A stretch of DNA of 64,000 nt from Hydractinia symbiolongicarpus (GCF_029227915.1 NC_079875.1:11221001-11285000), one strand, 5' to 3'. Shown: positions 1-15,500, counted from the first letter of the stretch. Translations and numbers: made by a program. The notes: generated by a model from the letters alone, not told the origin.

Positions 1-501
1 AGCAAAGAATGATTAGCATAAAAACGCAAAGCAAAACAAGAAAACATTCATAAGATGTTGTGTTATCTGTCATCACTATAATCTAGCTATTTCTATAAGG
101 TGCTTTTAGTACAGGGATGGAAGGTCTTACTAGGACATCCAGAAACATATAAATTTGGTAACTGCTATTCTGGATACCATATTGCTCGTTTAAGCACTTT
201 TCGAACAAGTGCCCCTATTGGCTGGAGTAATATTTCAATTCGGAGAGCTTTTAACAAAATTCCAAAGAGAATGGTCACTTATTAAAGAGTGGGCGTTTAA
301 TTAAGCATTTATGGTAAGTTTTTCTAGAATAAGAAACCGAGATTACTGGTCAGTCTTATCATTCCAGCATTTGTGATTTCACTCACACGTCTCCAAAAAA
401 GCCATGCAAAAGCTTATTTTTCCATCTTTTTTCTGGTTAGATTTAGGAAATAGTAAATAATAAAAAAGGACACATTTAAGAAATAAAAAGATGATTCTTA
501 C
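1..501. other. GEF intron 27 and unresolved edge
   Basis: Should contain or precede the next DH exon. I saw no convincing coding segment. A plus-strand open frame at 100-285 has no recognisable similarity. Confidence 0.4.
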
Positions 502-587
502 AAATTTTTCTAATGTATCTCCTATGTTTTCAATGATATAATTGACACTTTCCACTTGTCTCATTTTCATAGCAGCATAGAAGCCCC
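502..587 (-). CDS. AKAP13/ARHGEF28: GEF exon 27, DH domain
   Basis: 86 nt, acceptor TTTATTTCAG, donor ATTT|GTAAGA. Encodes GFYAAMKMRQVESVNYIIEN then IGDTLEKF, matching F-x-x-x-x-x-x-R-x-x-E...I-G-D-x-L-x-x-F of DH. A possible next exon (432-387) has usable splice sites but weak protein similarity and is not called. Confidence 0.85.
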
Positions 588-3500
588 CTGAAATAAAAAT
601 GAAAATCAACTTCAAAATCAATAAAGTACAACAAACTGGCCATTCCCTATGTCTTGCTTTATATGAGAGAATAGCTAGTTTGGTATGATAAAGCAGAGCA
701 AAGCATAAAAAAATGTTTAGTAAAGCAAAGCAAAGTGCACGGTATGGCACATAGTTGATAATTTTAAATTAGGTGAATAATCTCAAAGGGAGTTTATGAA
801 GTATAATGTTTTAATAGTATGCGAATAAATGTAAGAAATCTAAATTAAAATATACAATGTTACAACTAGAAAAAAATTACTTACCATTTAGCTCAATTAA
901 ATCATCTATTAGTGGAAATATCTGACTAACAACGTCAGGGTCCATATTAAGTGAACGGACCATTCCATAAGCATAGATCTAGAACAAAAAATTATAAAAC
1001 TTTGTACGATACGTAGACACATAAGTGTCTGATAAAAAGATTATTATGCTAAAATACAAGTAGACATAAACAGGAAAATAATACGCGAGAACATAGCAGC
1101 TATGCAGTTTACATTACAAGTTAAGGTCAGACCACATTGTATTTATGTGTTGTCCGTGTTCTTTCTCACCCAATAATTTTATTCTAGATGAACATTTATG
1201 CTGGCTTACCTTCCTCATTATTTGCAGTACACGGACATATTGTGCTTCCGTTTGAATTAATTCTAAACACAAAGACATTTACTCAGATTTAAAATTTAAA
1301 CACAAAGGTATCTGTATATGTTTTTTTTTTAAGTAAAACTATAGTATTACCATATATCACATCCTGACGTTTTATGTCTTTAGCATGCATTTTCCGCTGC
1401 ACCTTTTTGTCCACGAGTTCACTCCACGTTTCAGGTTCATCCCTAGCATCCAAGTCGGAATCATACTAGAAAAATTGGTTGTGACAAAAACATAAAAAAT
1501 TTGAACATATGTGGATAGTATGCAAAATATATTTTTTTAGTTTTCAACTAAGTCAGCTTTAATTTCTTCATAGTTTAGTCAGTTTAGGTGACACAAAAAA
1601 AAGCGTATGCTAAAAATTAATCAAAGTTCAAATGTTTGGCATGCACTTTTCAATATGTGAGCCTTTCCTAAACAGGCTTCCTACTCTTTTTTCAACACAA
1701 AATTTGAGAAGATTTAAGGGCTTTTGAGAAAAATTTTTGTGATTTTTGAGGAGCTTTTGTTAACAAAAGGAGAGTTGAGGAGAAAAATTTGCCCTTCTAA
1801 AAATGAAGGAACACACAGACTGGCATCTCAAAATTTTTTTACAATATTTTTTTGCTTCAAATACAAACACAACAAAAAAAATTAATGTTTGCAAAGACGA
1901 AAACCTAAATTTCAAAACAACTGAGGACACTCAAGAAGAATTGAGGAAACCTTTGGAATTTGAGGAGATATGAGGAGTCATGAGGCGTGGGAACCCTGCT
2001 AAAACAAGCCTTCATACAATTCCACTTTAAGCTTCTTAAATTTTTACCTACCTCTGAATTTTCTTCAGCAATATAGGCTAAAAAAAATACCACAAAATTT
2101 ACAACTTAAAGAAACAATATTTCAGCGTGAATCACAGCCTTAGTTTTAAACAAACCTAAGTCCATTTTTCTTATTTTGAGAAAAAGTGGAAAAAAACTTT
2201 TCCTGATTACCTAGTCCTGGCTCTTGAGAAGCACTGTTCAACTTTGGTTTTATAATTACACTATATTGTTACATTCTTTTTATCTTAAAACAAAAGCAAA
2301 ACTTTCAGTTGTTCCACAGTTATGCCAAAACTTATCGTTAAAATGCATATTTTAAAAATAATGAATTTTTACACTAGAGGACTTAGGCCCTATGGCTTAA
2401 TATGGACTTTCTAAAAATTAATTATCCATTTTGTGATCAAATTTAAGGGTGATTTTAATATTCTCTGGTCATGCCATCTCTTGAGCTCACGCAGTAGAAT
2501 TCAAAATACTAATTGACTGTGTAGGAATTCATTTTGGTTTAATAGGTTTTGTTTTTTAAAATTTTAATTTTATTATGGACATACACATATCTACATACTG
2601 TTATAACAACCTCCTCGGTTATGCTTTTTTTAATGTTACAGAAAGACTACGCTGATTGCAAAGTCTTGTACATGAATTTATTTTTGCTTTTCACCTTGAC
2701 AAGTAGTACTGTTTAGGGTATTTTCTTTTGAATTAATAACAAGGAAAAACAATTTATCCAAACATTTCAAATGAAAGAAAAAATTTTTTTTTAATTTTTT
2801 TATATTTAAAAAATAAACATATATTTAAATATAACTTGAATTTAATTTTTAAAATGACAAGAGGATAAAAGCTAAGTTTAATGGTATAAGCAACAACAAC
2901 TAAAAAAGAACAGGTTACTATTTCCTGGGGTAACAAGCTAAATGCTTAATAATGATTTTTAATAATTTGATAGTGTCTCAGTGTTTGGGGTTCACTGCTC
3001 ATGAACCTTCCTCTGTGAACATCTCTTATCCCTTTAAAATAGCTATAGTTTTGCGTATTGTACAAAGTAATGAAGGTTCTTCTAGTGTACATTTTGATTA
3101 CGATTTATGCAATTGCACAAGCAACAAACATTCCACACAAGCTCACGATTGATGGCAAGGCCTAAATGTATATATAAAATAGCCTATGCTTTAAAGATTC
3201 GAAAAACAATAAAATTTCAATACTGATAAAAACAGGATTAGGCCTCTTTTAAATTAGGGGGTAGATTTTTTTAAACCTTTTTTGGTGGGAAGGAGGGACC
3301 TAAAATTCACAAAACTTAAATTGTTTGTTTAAAACTAATGGTGCATAATACATACAACATTAGGAAAAAAAAGTAAACAAAATTCTATGAAGTTAATCAA
3401 ACATCACAAGTTTAAAAATTATTCTACCTGCATCAATGTCATCATCGTAACTAGATTTATGGATAGAATCAAGCGATGTACATGACCCAGCCAAATTTCT

Positions 3501-6500
3501 AAATAAGTACTAGCATTAATAATATCTGGAAAAAAACCAAACATACAACGAAGCATCAAAAAAGCGAAAAAGTAGATATTTATTAATCAACACCATAATT
3601 CTTTAGAAAGTGCGCAAATAGGTGATCAGTTTAAAATCGCATCTTTGTATAGTATGACATTGAAATAATTGGAGCAAAACATTTAAACATGGTAACTTTT
3701 CGATCATGATTAAATTATTTATTAAAAGTTTTTATTTTTCGACCTGCAAAAAAAATTATAGTTTAAAACAAGCCATAAAAAATTATAAATAACCGTGGCA
3801 AGAAATTCTACACAAACAACAAAAAAAAATATGTTAAGTAGGGACTTGGAAAAGAACAATAATTTTATAAACATATTGCGTACTGAACACAGCTAAGTCA
3901 ATGAACAACAAAAGCAACAAATATTGACTAAATATAAATAAGAGCACACTTGTGCTGTACAACTGCAAAGCACAAGACTTGAAATAATAAAACACCTGAA
4001 GAGTTGTTAGAAAAAATTTTTTTTTTCACAACATTTTTGGACAACTTTCGACAGTCCACTTAGGCCAACACTTTATTTACAAATCTATATTTAAAAAGCG
4101 AAAGAAAATTGACAATCAAAATAAAGTGACTTTAAACTTGAAACTAAATGTAAACTTGGACTTGTTTATGTAAAAATATTTGATGATGGTGAAAACTTGA
4201 TGTTCCCTGTTAATAATTAACCCTAACTACAAACATTGCATTGCTTGATTATAAAAACAATGGAACAACATCCATAATTTTTTACAATAATTTAAAAAAA
4301 AAAATGTTTTTGTGTTGACATCATTCTTATTTATTTAATTATTACTAACAACTTCTGCTTCTCATTTTAACAACAATTACAAAATCAGTTTAAAAATTAG
4401 CATCCAGAAGTTTATACAAAAACTGAAGTTGTAAAATTATAGTGTGTTTAAAAAACTTACAAAAAAACCATCATAACAAAAAGATTGCAGTCCTGACGAA
4501 ATCACAAATATCACACTTTTTAGCATCCATAGTTTTTTTGAGCTCCTTATTTGTATCTACTGTGTTTCAAATTAATGTGACATTGTCCAAAAACTATTAT
4601 AGTTTAATGCTGTTGCAATTAATAGAAGTACGAATGTGAAAGATATTTAGCAGTCTTATTTCTAATAACCAAACTAAATTAATTCATAAACTTAGCACTA
4701 CACTGTCTTTTCCTACAATACAACTAATGGAAAAAAGCATTTCAAACATCTCTGTCCAAGCAATCTTTAGATTCATCATGATATGGGTATATTCTGAGGA
4801 AATAAGAAAGGCATATGCATCTCCATGCACAATATGAATAGTGAAGTAGGATTATAACAGTTTAAATTAAAATTTAACAGATTTTTAATTAAACAATTAT
4901 TCTAAATTAAAAAAAAATTATTGGCACCACCAAATTTACTCTTTATAAATTTATTTCTACGGGTATAAAGTTCTTTTTCATACCAAACATAGCATAATCT
5001 TCTCACAGTTAACCATTTTAGAAAAATTATTTACTGAAAAAATACATCCCTACTTACACCGAAGCTTGCCGGTTCAATTTTCTTTGAAATCTAAATCCAA
5101 ACTCATAGCTAACTGATATAGAACGTTGTCTTTTCATATCCAAAATGTCAAAACAAACATTTTCTTGCACCACTTAAAAGATTCTTAAAGGCAAAGCCTC
5201 TGCTAAAATATCCTGTCTTCTTATAAAAACTTATAAAAAAAAACAGCTGTAACATCAAAACCATCAACAAAAAACACAAGCTATTTCGTGATGATCGTTA
5301 AACTATTTTTATTCTCAGTTTCAAAGTGCAGATGATATCTTGTGCAAACACAAAAGTTGAAATTTATATCAACAGCATGTGAACAGTAGATATTGGTAGG
5401 AGACATGTGTTTTCTTCCTAACTTCAAATGGTTTATTTAGACATCAATTATTGATCCTGGTGGGACGGCAGAATACTCGCAAAACAAGACACAAGCTATT
5501 TTTAAAAATGCTATTCCTCAGAAATAGAATTTTATTATTGTAAGGACTTGTTTAAGTGAAATATTTTAACAAAATTAAAAGAAAAGTAACAAAAGGGAGG
5601 AGGGTGTTGTAGATTTTATATTTATTACTTTTTCTTCAAAAGCAAATAATTAAAGTGTATTCACTATATGTTCATACAGTACAAAACATTCTAAATTAAA
5701 AAAAACTTTTTTTGTGAATACATTTACAAATTACAACTTTACAACTCTTAAAAGCATTTACACAATGCTGTATAGAGCTTTCCAATGTAATAAATGTGGT
5801 TTTGAGGTATGTACAAAAACAACATAAACATAATATGAACATAAATTTAGCCAGCATTCTTCAAATTTTTTTGTAAAAAAGGACGAACATTTACAACTGT
5901 GTGGTTTGATGTGGAACCCTTCTACAAAAATAACGTATAAAAAGTATACCTTGAAGATAGCATTGGTTGTGTATCAGATTCATGGGGTTCTTCGTGTAAT
6001 GTATTACTGACCCTGAAAAAAAATATAAGAAAATGAAAAAAGAATAAAAAAAAATTAAAAAACATTTTTGTAATTAACAAATTTCACCATCACCAAAATG
6101 AAGGAATAAAAAAAAAAAACAAGTTAAATCTTACTTTCTGTTCATTTTTGGTGATTTTCTGTCAGCCCGTAGTTTATTATTTGCATCGTGTTTGTTGTTG
6201 GCACTGATAGAAGAGCCTCTGAATACAGGCTTCTCATTGACCTTTGATTCACCACTCTGAAAATTAAAACTTAGCAAAATGAGTAAAATAGCAAATGTAA
6301 ATAGAAAGCGTTAGTTTAAGAAAAAATTAAAAAAGGGCAAATAAGCATTTATATGTGCTTCAATAATGTGTTTACAGTATTGTAGAGCATCCCTTAGAGA
6401 ATATAATATTATAAAAATTTCACATTTCCGTAGTTTTAGATTATATTTCATATCACTTACAGATTTAGTAAAAGTTCGAAATGATGTCCCTCTTTTCGTT

Positions 6501-9500
6501 AAAAAAGTGGCTTTCTCTAATTTATTTGGTAATCCAACTAAATGAAAATAAGATTATAATAAAAAACAATTTATAACAACATAATGCAAAAATTATAAGA
6601 ATTAGTAAACAAAATTTATATCTGTACAAAACTTTTAACAAAAAAGTGTCAAAAAATGAAGTAAGAAGCTTGCTTTGTTTTTATTTTGTTTACACTGTCA
6701 AATAACAACATGGAATAAATTCTTAGATAAACACGAAAAAAAAGTAAATTAAAATGTCAATTACTCAAAATACAATGATTTTAATCTTTTTTTCTGGTTG
6801 TGACTCCTTCAGCCACAGAAAATAAAATGGAGTAGTGAAAACATTAACTGGTATATTAATCAATATATTTATCAAAATCTAATCTAATGAGAAATGTCTG
6901 AACAGTAGTATATTTTGACAATTTTTTTTTAGAAATTTTAGTCAAATCTTCAGAGATGTTTAAGAAACATCTCTGAAGATTTCAATTGTATTTACTGATG
7001 CTTACAGATTATAGGCTTTTAGCAAAATTTCTGTAAAAAAACAAAAGCTAAAAGCACTATATAAATACTTCCCCCTCTAAATTCCCATTTAAATTGACGT
7101 TTTAAAAAAAGAATCACTTTACTTCAATCAGGTGTCATGTTTTTTGTTCTTAATTTTATTTTAAAAACCTCTTTCCTCTTGCTCTTCAATCATGGAGGTT
7201 TAAAAGACAAGACAAACACTTATAACAAATGCTCCCTGGACTTTTATTTTAAATTTTTTTATTTTGTTTTAAGAAATTTTTTAGAGGACCTTTAGTACAT
7301 CATTCTTAAAGAATTAAGTTGCAAAACTTTTGAGACAAAAATATATCATAATACAGTAATTCTGACTGTTATGAAAGTGGACATCTTATTTTTCTTTAAA
7401 GTTGCCCAAAAACAATTTTTCAACTTTATTTACACAAGTCATATGGGATGCATACCAGACAGATGTCAATGCCTAAATTAAAATTAGTAAAGCCATTGCA
7501 TTGTACTTTAGGTTTGAGACCTAATATCTGTAAATGGCTGGTAATACTGATGCAACACTTGTGATTTAGCATATTAAGCGTCAGCAAGTAATTGCTTCCA
7601 TAATTTCTGCACTTATTTGAATTACAAAATGTCGACAAAATTTTACTTACTACTTTTGTTATCAATTTATATTTTAAACATTTAGCAACATATTTATAGC
7701 GTTATCACTTTACATAACACCTTGCTCTTAATGCAGTTTTTTTAATTTAGGTTATATGTTGTGAAAATATGTTGGCCATTGAGTGCGCAAATGCACAGTG
7801 CCGTCATAAATTACAAATGCTGCTGGGGCCACCTGGGACAAAAATGAGTCACATGACATCGTTGAAATGCCTCTAAACCCAATGTTTCTTTAACTGCTCC
7901 TACAAAGCACATAATCCTATACGTTTTCTTGATCAACATTTAACTCTTCACAATCAAAGGTAAACAAATGTCTTAAATTTGAATGATGGATCTTTACCAT
8001 TGTTCTTTTGTATAAGTAAATTTTTCTATGTATTTATCGACATATTTAACAATGATTTAATTTTGGCTTGTCTTAACTATTGGTGCTTAAAATTTGACGC
8101 AAACCCATAAGACTGACTCATGTTGAACTTGCAGTAATAATCATGATAATGCAAATTTGACAGAATAATTCTAATAAAGTTAACACACATATTCAAATTA
8201 TTTTTCCCTAAACCACAGATTGTGTGTATACAGCTGTTGCTAGTTCTCAGTCTTACTTTACTGTGTAACAGTTGGGCCCCTTTTACAAGGGCAAACATAC
8301 CTTTGAAAATATACTGGGACCAGGTGTTTTCCTGTTTGCCACATGGTTTTTATCTTAATTCTAATTTTATCTGGGCAGGGTTGTTCAGGACATAAAAAAT
8401 AATAAAAAATCTCAAATTATTGCTAGCATATTCCTAAACTTGTGTAAAAAAACTTTGGTTTGCTATTCCCCCTCCCTTCTTTTGACCACAATATCATGAA
8501 GGGTTTGAGCGTAGCTTGTGACCAGCCAGCATTTTGTTAACAAATAAAGTTAAATATCTAGCTAACAAGGTTTAGATATTTTTGACGACTCAATACCAAT
8601 ACTTAAAAAAGCCCTAGTGAAAATCGGTCCCAGTGTATTTATCTGGGGGGTCAGTCCCACAATCTGAAAAGCACTTAATCGCCATGTAAAATATGTAGAT
8701 CTCTCTCTCTCTCTCTGGCTGGTAGCTAACTATATATGCACTTGTAAAGGTTAGCTAGCTAGCTCAAGTAGAACTCTCTCTCTCTCCTCTTTCTAGATTA
8801 GTTTTAGCTAGCTCAGCTCTTTTTCAATAAATTCATAGGCTGAAGGACTAAACAGTACGAGGTTAAAAGCAAGTCAGAATATTCAGAGCCTTATGAATAA
8901 AAATACACAAAAATAAACACAAAAATTTATTCAAAAACAAAGCAATCTTGGTAAGAGATACACAAAACAAATCAATGTTTTACCATCCCGCTAGGCAGCC
9001 ATTAAAAATCGCCCCGGGTGCACAAGATCGACTTTGTTGTTATAAAAGAAATAAACTACAGAACAGAATAGCGATAAACAAACACTAAATTTACAGACCC
9101 GTAGCCACTTAATGCCACCAACTCGACCGCTTGACCCTGCGTGTTGTTGTTTGAGTAAGCACGAAATATAAGACCTTTAATTCAAATTGCGTAACATTTT
9201 CTACTACGTAAGGTAGCCCTTAAGTGCGATGCTGAACCTTTTCAAATTATTACGCAAAACCTGTCCCATTACTCGGTCGACTTGCCAAAAGGATCAGGGT
9301 AATATTCGGAGAAACAACTATACGACAGCAATGAATTACATTCAAATTTGAACGACTTAACTACGTGGGGGAAAAAAAATGTTAAACGCCGTTTATATTT
9401 TCGGCCTATTTAAAATTCAAGGTTTAAGACAAGGTTTTGTCCAGTTATTTGGCAAAGAAATTTAGATAAATCGCAACCTTTTCCTTAGTCTATCTTAGCA

Positions 9501-12500
9501 ACATCGTTCACAGAAAAATTTGTCTCCCAATAGCGCTAGCGCTGCATTTAAAAACATGGAAAAACCCCGTGTTGCAATAAGACTAGGAATAAAATCGGGC
9601 ATATTGTGAATATGGCTCATTCTTGTTTGATATCAATAATTGCAACAAATTATTGAGGATATGACTTGGACACGCCGAACTTAGTTACCGGTTTTCTAAA
9701 AGAAACTTCGTATTTAACCGTTGATACCTTCGATTGTTATCAAGCCTAACCAACATGAACAAATTAACTCCACTCGACAGTGCAAGTATTTTTTTCTTGA
9801 ATTATTTTCAACTCGCCGGCCTAAGTTTACGGCGGCCCTAATTACGCTGATTTCAAGGGTTGCACTTTGGAAATCCTACGCATTCTAAAAGGACACCAAT
9901 ACCAAAAGTTCAAAGAGTTACTTCCTTTGTTGACTAGCAGAGTCTTGTCAATTGAGGCAAAAAGTAGGTTGTATGAGGCCTGTGTAAGAAGTGTTATGTT
10001 GTACGGAAGTGAGACATGGGCAGTGAAGCAGGCAGATCTTGACCGTTTAGAAAGGAATGATATTAGAATGGTTAGGTGGATAATGCCAGTCTGAGAGACA
10101 GAAAGAGTTCAGATAAGCTAAGAAGCAGGCTAAGTATCAGTAGAATTAAAGATATAATCCAGATAAGAAGATTGAATTGGCTGGGGCACTTAGAAAGAAT
10201 GGAGGAGGATAATTGGGTAAGAAAGTATAGAGACTTGATAGTTCCTGAGGCAAAGCCCAGAGGCAGACCGAGAAAGACTTGGCAGGAGGTTATAAGGAAA
10301 GACTTGATACAGAGGAAGTTGAGTTTAGATCTAACACAGTCTAAATCAGATTGAAAGAGGGTCATTATTATGTCCCGTCCAACCCATGCTAGCATGGAAA
10401 ATGGACGTTAAGCCGAGAATGAAGGAATGAATGCTTTGTTTTACGGAATTCGACGGAACATTTGAAAAAAGAAAAAAGGAAAAGTTATTCTTTGATATCC
10501 GATAATCAATTTTTTTTACCTTAAGTGTGAACATTTTGTAAATTAACGCCAGCTTTTTTTTAATTTTATTTTGGCCTTTTTTTAAGACTGGCTCTTATTT
10601 CTGCCAGTCGCAAAAATAACACCGACTTAAGGCCGGAGTTGTAAGGGCCGATTAACGTCACGGCTAGCGAAAATAGATATGATTTGGTTTATAGTCGCGC
10701 ATCAGCATACTTACAATCTGGTTTGGATGGTTGTGCTTTCTTTTTGTTCTAAAAGGAAAACAAAAAGCGTTAAAATTGACTGAATGGGGGAGGCAGGTAA
10801 CAGTGACAAACATGAGCAGTCACCTTCGCGTCTGAGTCTTTCCGTTCACGATGGTCTTTCTTCTCTTTTTGAGACTGAAAATACACGCATTGCTATGACT
10901 CCGAGAAATGACGTCATGTTTATTTATAGAAAAAAACAAAGGCGATTCATATCTTACTTTTTTCTCTTTTGGTTTACCACGAAATAAACCATAGCGTTTC
11001 TTTTGTTTTTCGTCCTGACTGGATTTTCGCTACAAGAATAAAAACGTATGAGCAATTTATTAAAACATAAAGTCAAGAAAGGTTATTAAATTAATCCGTC
11101 ATTACATCATTGCCTAATTAAAGTGGTTACTTCATCAAGTATTTAAAATTTTTGAAAGTAACATCAAAACTGAAACATTGCATGCTTAAGTAAAAAAATA
11201 CAGAAATTTAAACACCACACAACCGAAGGGCTGTTTTTCACCACAAGAAAATTTTCTGGGGAGTGGAACAGACAAGAAAAGAATTTTCTGATGGTTACCA
11301 ATGTGAGTGCTAACGTGTTTACAATGGTTGCCGATATAAACAAATTTAAATGAGAAAGGCTGACGAGGCCCCCTTTTATCAACTTGAACGGTAATGTTGT
11401 TTACATCATGTAAAAACAGAAAAAAAATTCGTAAAAATATTGAAGACGAATATATAAGGAGAGAGGAGTTTCTAAATAATAGAGCGCGTCAGGTACAAGA
11501 AACTACGCACAGTCAAGCTTAAGAACCTATATAGGAGCCAGGGTTCAGAATCTATGCAGGGCGAGGGTTAGGAATCTACGCACATCATGTTCAGCGTGAC
11601 GTTCGGCGATCTCGAAAGAAGTTCCTTCATCGGTGTCTTCATCTTCTTGATTTGCAAATTTTCGGCCATAACTAAGATATAAGAACATTAATTAACATGT
11701 CTAATATTACCTCATATGAAACTTGTTGACCCTAATTATACAGGTCCTAAATTAACGCCCGCTCATTTCAAGGCGGTACTGGCTTTTTTTTACGGTCAAA
11801 CTCTCATAGACACATCGAACGGCGACGCTTCCAACTCTACCCAATTAAAACTACCGCGTGAAAAAACGAAAAAGAAGAAAAAGGAAGGTTTAATTTTGTA
11901 CCATTCTGAAACGAAAACTGAAGCCGGTCCTGTAAAGGTGAAAAAATAATTTGAGATTTGCGTCAAAAATAGTAAAAACAAGATCCTGTAATTGTCATTA
12001 TTATGAATCAATACCGTTTCCATAAAAATGACTGTAATGCTTCACAACACCTAAGGTATTATTTTACGTGAATATTCTTTACCATCTGCACTTTATAATG
12101 ACAAAAAATTACTAAAATCATGCATGTAGCGCAGCACTGTGTGGGAGACAGATGTATGTTTATTAGTTAATGTCAAGTCGTGGTGCTCTTCTGTGAATGT
12201 CCTATAGCTTCTCGCAATAGAAGCTTTAAGGGACACAAAAAAGACGCCACAGAGGAGAATGTTCATTATGTCGGAAGGTGAAGATCTCATTTGTTATAAT
12301 CTGTTTTTTCCAATCAGACAAAAAATAAATTTAACGAGCAAATTTAATGCTTGCTTCGCAAATATTTATATATGAAGAGTATTATACTACAAAGCCATAA
12401 AAACAAATGCACCAATAAAATTCCTATGAAATCTCTTGACCTGACAAAATTTTGACTTCGTTGGCACTAGGTAGGTTGATTTAACAGATTTTTACCAATT

Positions 12501-15500
12501 TTGCCGACCTTCACCGACCGAATGAGCACCCCAAAAGGAGGAGTGTGATAAGAGGAATTATGATACCTTGGTGGAAGTGCACTAGTCGATACTCTTCTAC
12601 GTGCTTGTTCCCTGTAAAATGTAGTTGATGAAAAGATGAATTATTCGAATGCTATGTGCAGGTTAATACGTGCATGGTACTATTCTACGTTACACTTGTG
12701 TGAATGTTATGATAGTGTTTTGTTTAACGCAGTCATTAGTAGAATGGTTTTCAAATTCAGTTTTCAAAATTACTTGTTGCGCAGGTTAGTATTTAGTAAC
12801 TCTTCTTGACTCTCCTCCACAAAATCCTGATTCACTTCAAAATTCAAAATACTACTAGAGTGCGAAAACTTTCGAAAAGTTCGTCACAAATCGTGCGTCA
12901 TCTCAGGTGGTTAGGAAATCAACTTACTTTTCTGTTTCAAGATTTTTTCCCAGCTTTTCAATTGAAACACTTGATTGCGATTTCTTCACTTCGGTATCGT
13001 AAGACACGCAACGAACGAGACTAAATAAAAAAAATAAACATTATTATCAATCATGGGAGGGACCGGGAGAAAGGGGGGGCAGCAGGGGGAGGGAAAGTGG
13101 TTGGAGGGTAGGTGGTAGGGGGGGGCGTTTATAAATTTACATTTAGTTATGTTCCAAAACGCGAGATATTTCACGCAAGAGGGTAAAATAGAACGTTCTG
13201 ATTAACTTGCCAAAACAGAATACAATCCTGCTTTTGTTCGCGCGAAATTACATTAGCCAACTAAAATGCTTAAAATTACCCCTCGCGTAATAATCCTCTC
13301 AGCGGAGAACGACTTTTTTACACAACTGAAATTTAAAGTACATATCTAACGAAATGGTATGGAACATCCCGGAATAAATGCTAGTGACATGAAAACTCCT
13401 TCTGGGTGTTTACATTATTGAACTAATATACTACGTATCATCATATGTGGTGGAGAGAGTAAATAAGCAGAAAATTGATGAATAAACGGTGATATAATGG
13501 CCGTGATTTTCTCCATGTTCCGTCTACAGTGCAGATAAACAATGCTTAACTAAGGCTTGAGTTACACACGCGCACAATTCTAAATTCATGTTCACACATG
13601 TTTAAATATCTAATGTTGCACAAAATAAGCTTAATACGTAATGATGTCACGACATTCTCCAAGTCCTAGACAAATGCCAATTTTCTGTAAAGACATTGAT
13701 GATGCTACGCAACCAGAAATCGGGAAATAAAATTTGAATAAAGGACAATTTGCGCGAAAATAATCAATTCGAAATGATTCGCGAAAGTTAAATGCTTACA
13801 TTTAAGTATTTGAATTACAAAAGCAGTCTTGAAAAATCATAAAGCAGAGTTATTGTACTTTCTTTTAAAGTTTGGCACCATTTTCCATAAAAATTTGAGA
13901 CTCATCTAGAGAGTTAATTAAAGGAATGACAAAGAGCAACTTACATATCGCCGCACATATCTTCATGTGTGATCACATCAAAGTTGCTCTCACTGAAGAA
14001 AGTAATTGTTCTGTGTTTTACACATATCTACTTAAAAGTTTATCAAAGAGAAGGAAGAGATGTAGTGTGTTGTATTAATTAAAAAGTGTCGTGCGATAAT
14101 TTTTCGTGTGTATCGTATTTGCGTCCTTAAATTTCCCCCGCATGCAATTAGAAGTCGTGTTCTGAGTAAGAACTTTCGCGTTGGTTAAGCAGTAAATTTA
14201 CATGTCATTTTGCTAATAAGTGCTAGTGCGATGTTAATAGCAGTCAACGGTATGTGTGCAGTTCAACCTCGTTTCCAGGTTCCTCACCTAAATTGAACGC
14301 CGTTCCAATACCAGAAAAGATATAAGAAACCCTGATGACTACCCTAAGAAAAAATACCATAAGAACGAGGTTGTGTGCAAAATGCCCTAGGGACGAGGTT
14401 GTGTGCAGTTGTACTGTATGATGCATATAATGATTTGGATCGTCGAGTGCATGGAGAGAAAACGGGCTTGCAATGCAAATTTTTTACGACAGAGTGTTAC
14501 TACCGGTCTCCTCCATGGAGTGACAACTACATTACATACCTGTCGTCGTGTACTGCTGATTTTGTCGGCAGATAATCCAGATCAATGCCACCTGTTATAG
14601 TTTTTCGGCGATCTAAACGAACAATTAAATACTTTTTTAAGCAGAAACTTCGTTGGGAAAAAGTAATGAAATTTGCGACAGGAGGCAAAAACGTCCGCGG
14701 GAAAATTTTGTTTCGGACGCGTACGCTTTTCAAAAATCTAACGAAAAGTTGATTAGTTTTGCTATTCCCGAAAAAATCTTTAGGACAAAAATACAACTTT
14801 TTTACATCTCCTTAAAAAGGGTTCAAAAAAGGTAATAAAAGTGGAAAGAAAATACCAAACAAACCATGTAGAATACACCAATCAAACACCAAAAGTGAAA
14901 GTAAAAAGTAAAAAACAACTTACCTTCGTCGAGTGTGTTTTTGTCCTTCTTCTCCATCTCCAGCGAAGACATCGACTTTGCTTTTTTAAACGAAATGCGA
15001 CTCAACAAAGATGGCTTCTTCGTAATGCGCACAAATTCCTCCTGACTTGACGTCGACGAACATCGGGATATTTGGACGTCGTTTAACGATAATAACGAAG
15101 ACGCACGATAAGAACCGTTCGAGAATTTCTCGCTACCTGAGCGCGAACGCGATTTGGTCGAGTCACATTCAGACGTTAACGATTCTTCACTTCCATTTGT
15201 ACCGTTCACGCTTAGCTGACTGGTCGAAGACATTTCGGAATTTAACCCGTCTCCGTCAACCTCCGTCATAAGTGCATCCAGACTATGACCTCTAGTTAGA
15301 CTGCTCTCAGGTGTATTGACTAGCGCATTAGAGCCACCTTGGTACATTTCAACAATACCTTGCCGTTCGACCATTTTTAAATTTTCAAAACTATCTGATA
15401 ACGGCCTGTCTTTTTTCGCGCCGCTTCTTTTTAATATACCGACACGTTTCGGTGGATGAGGAGGTAAATCCGACAATGAACGTGTTTGAGTCGACGACAC

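Noticed and set aside
100-285. 61-codon plus-strand open frame at the left edge
   Set aside because: Contains plausible words but no recognised domain, and is antisense to the GEF gene.
387-432. Possible GEF exon 28 with donor ACGT|GTGAGT
   Set aside because: Splice sites and phase are usable, but the peptide (KKDGKISFCMAFLET) does not convincingly align to the DH domain; left uncalled.
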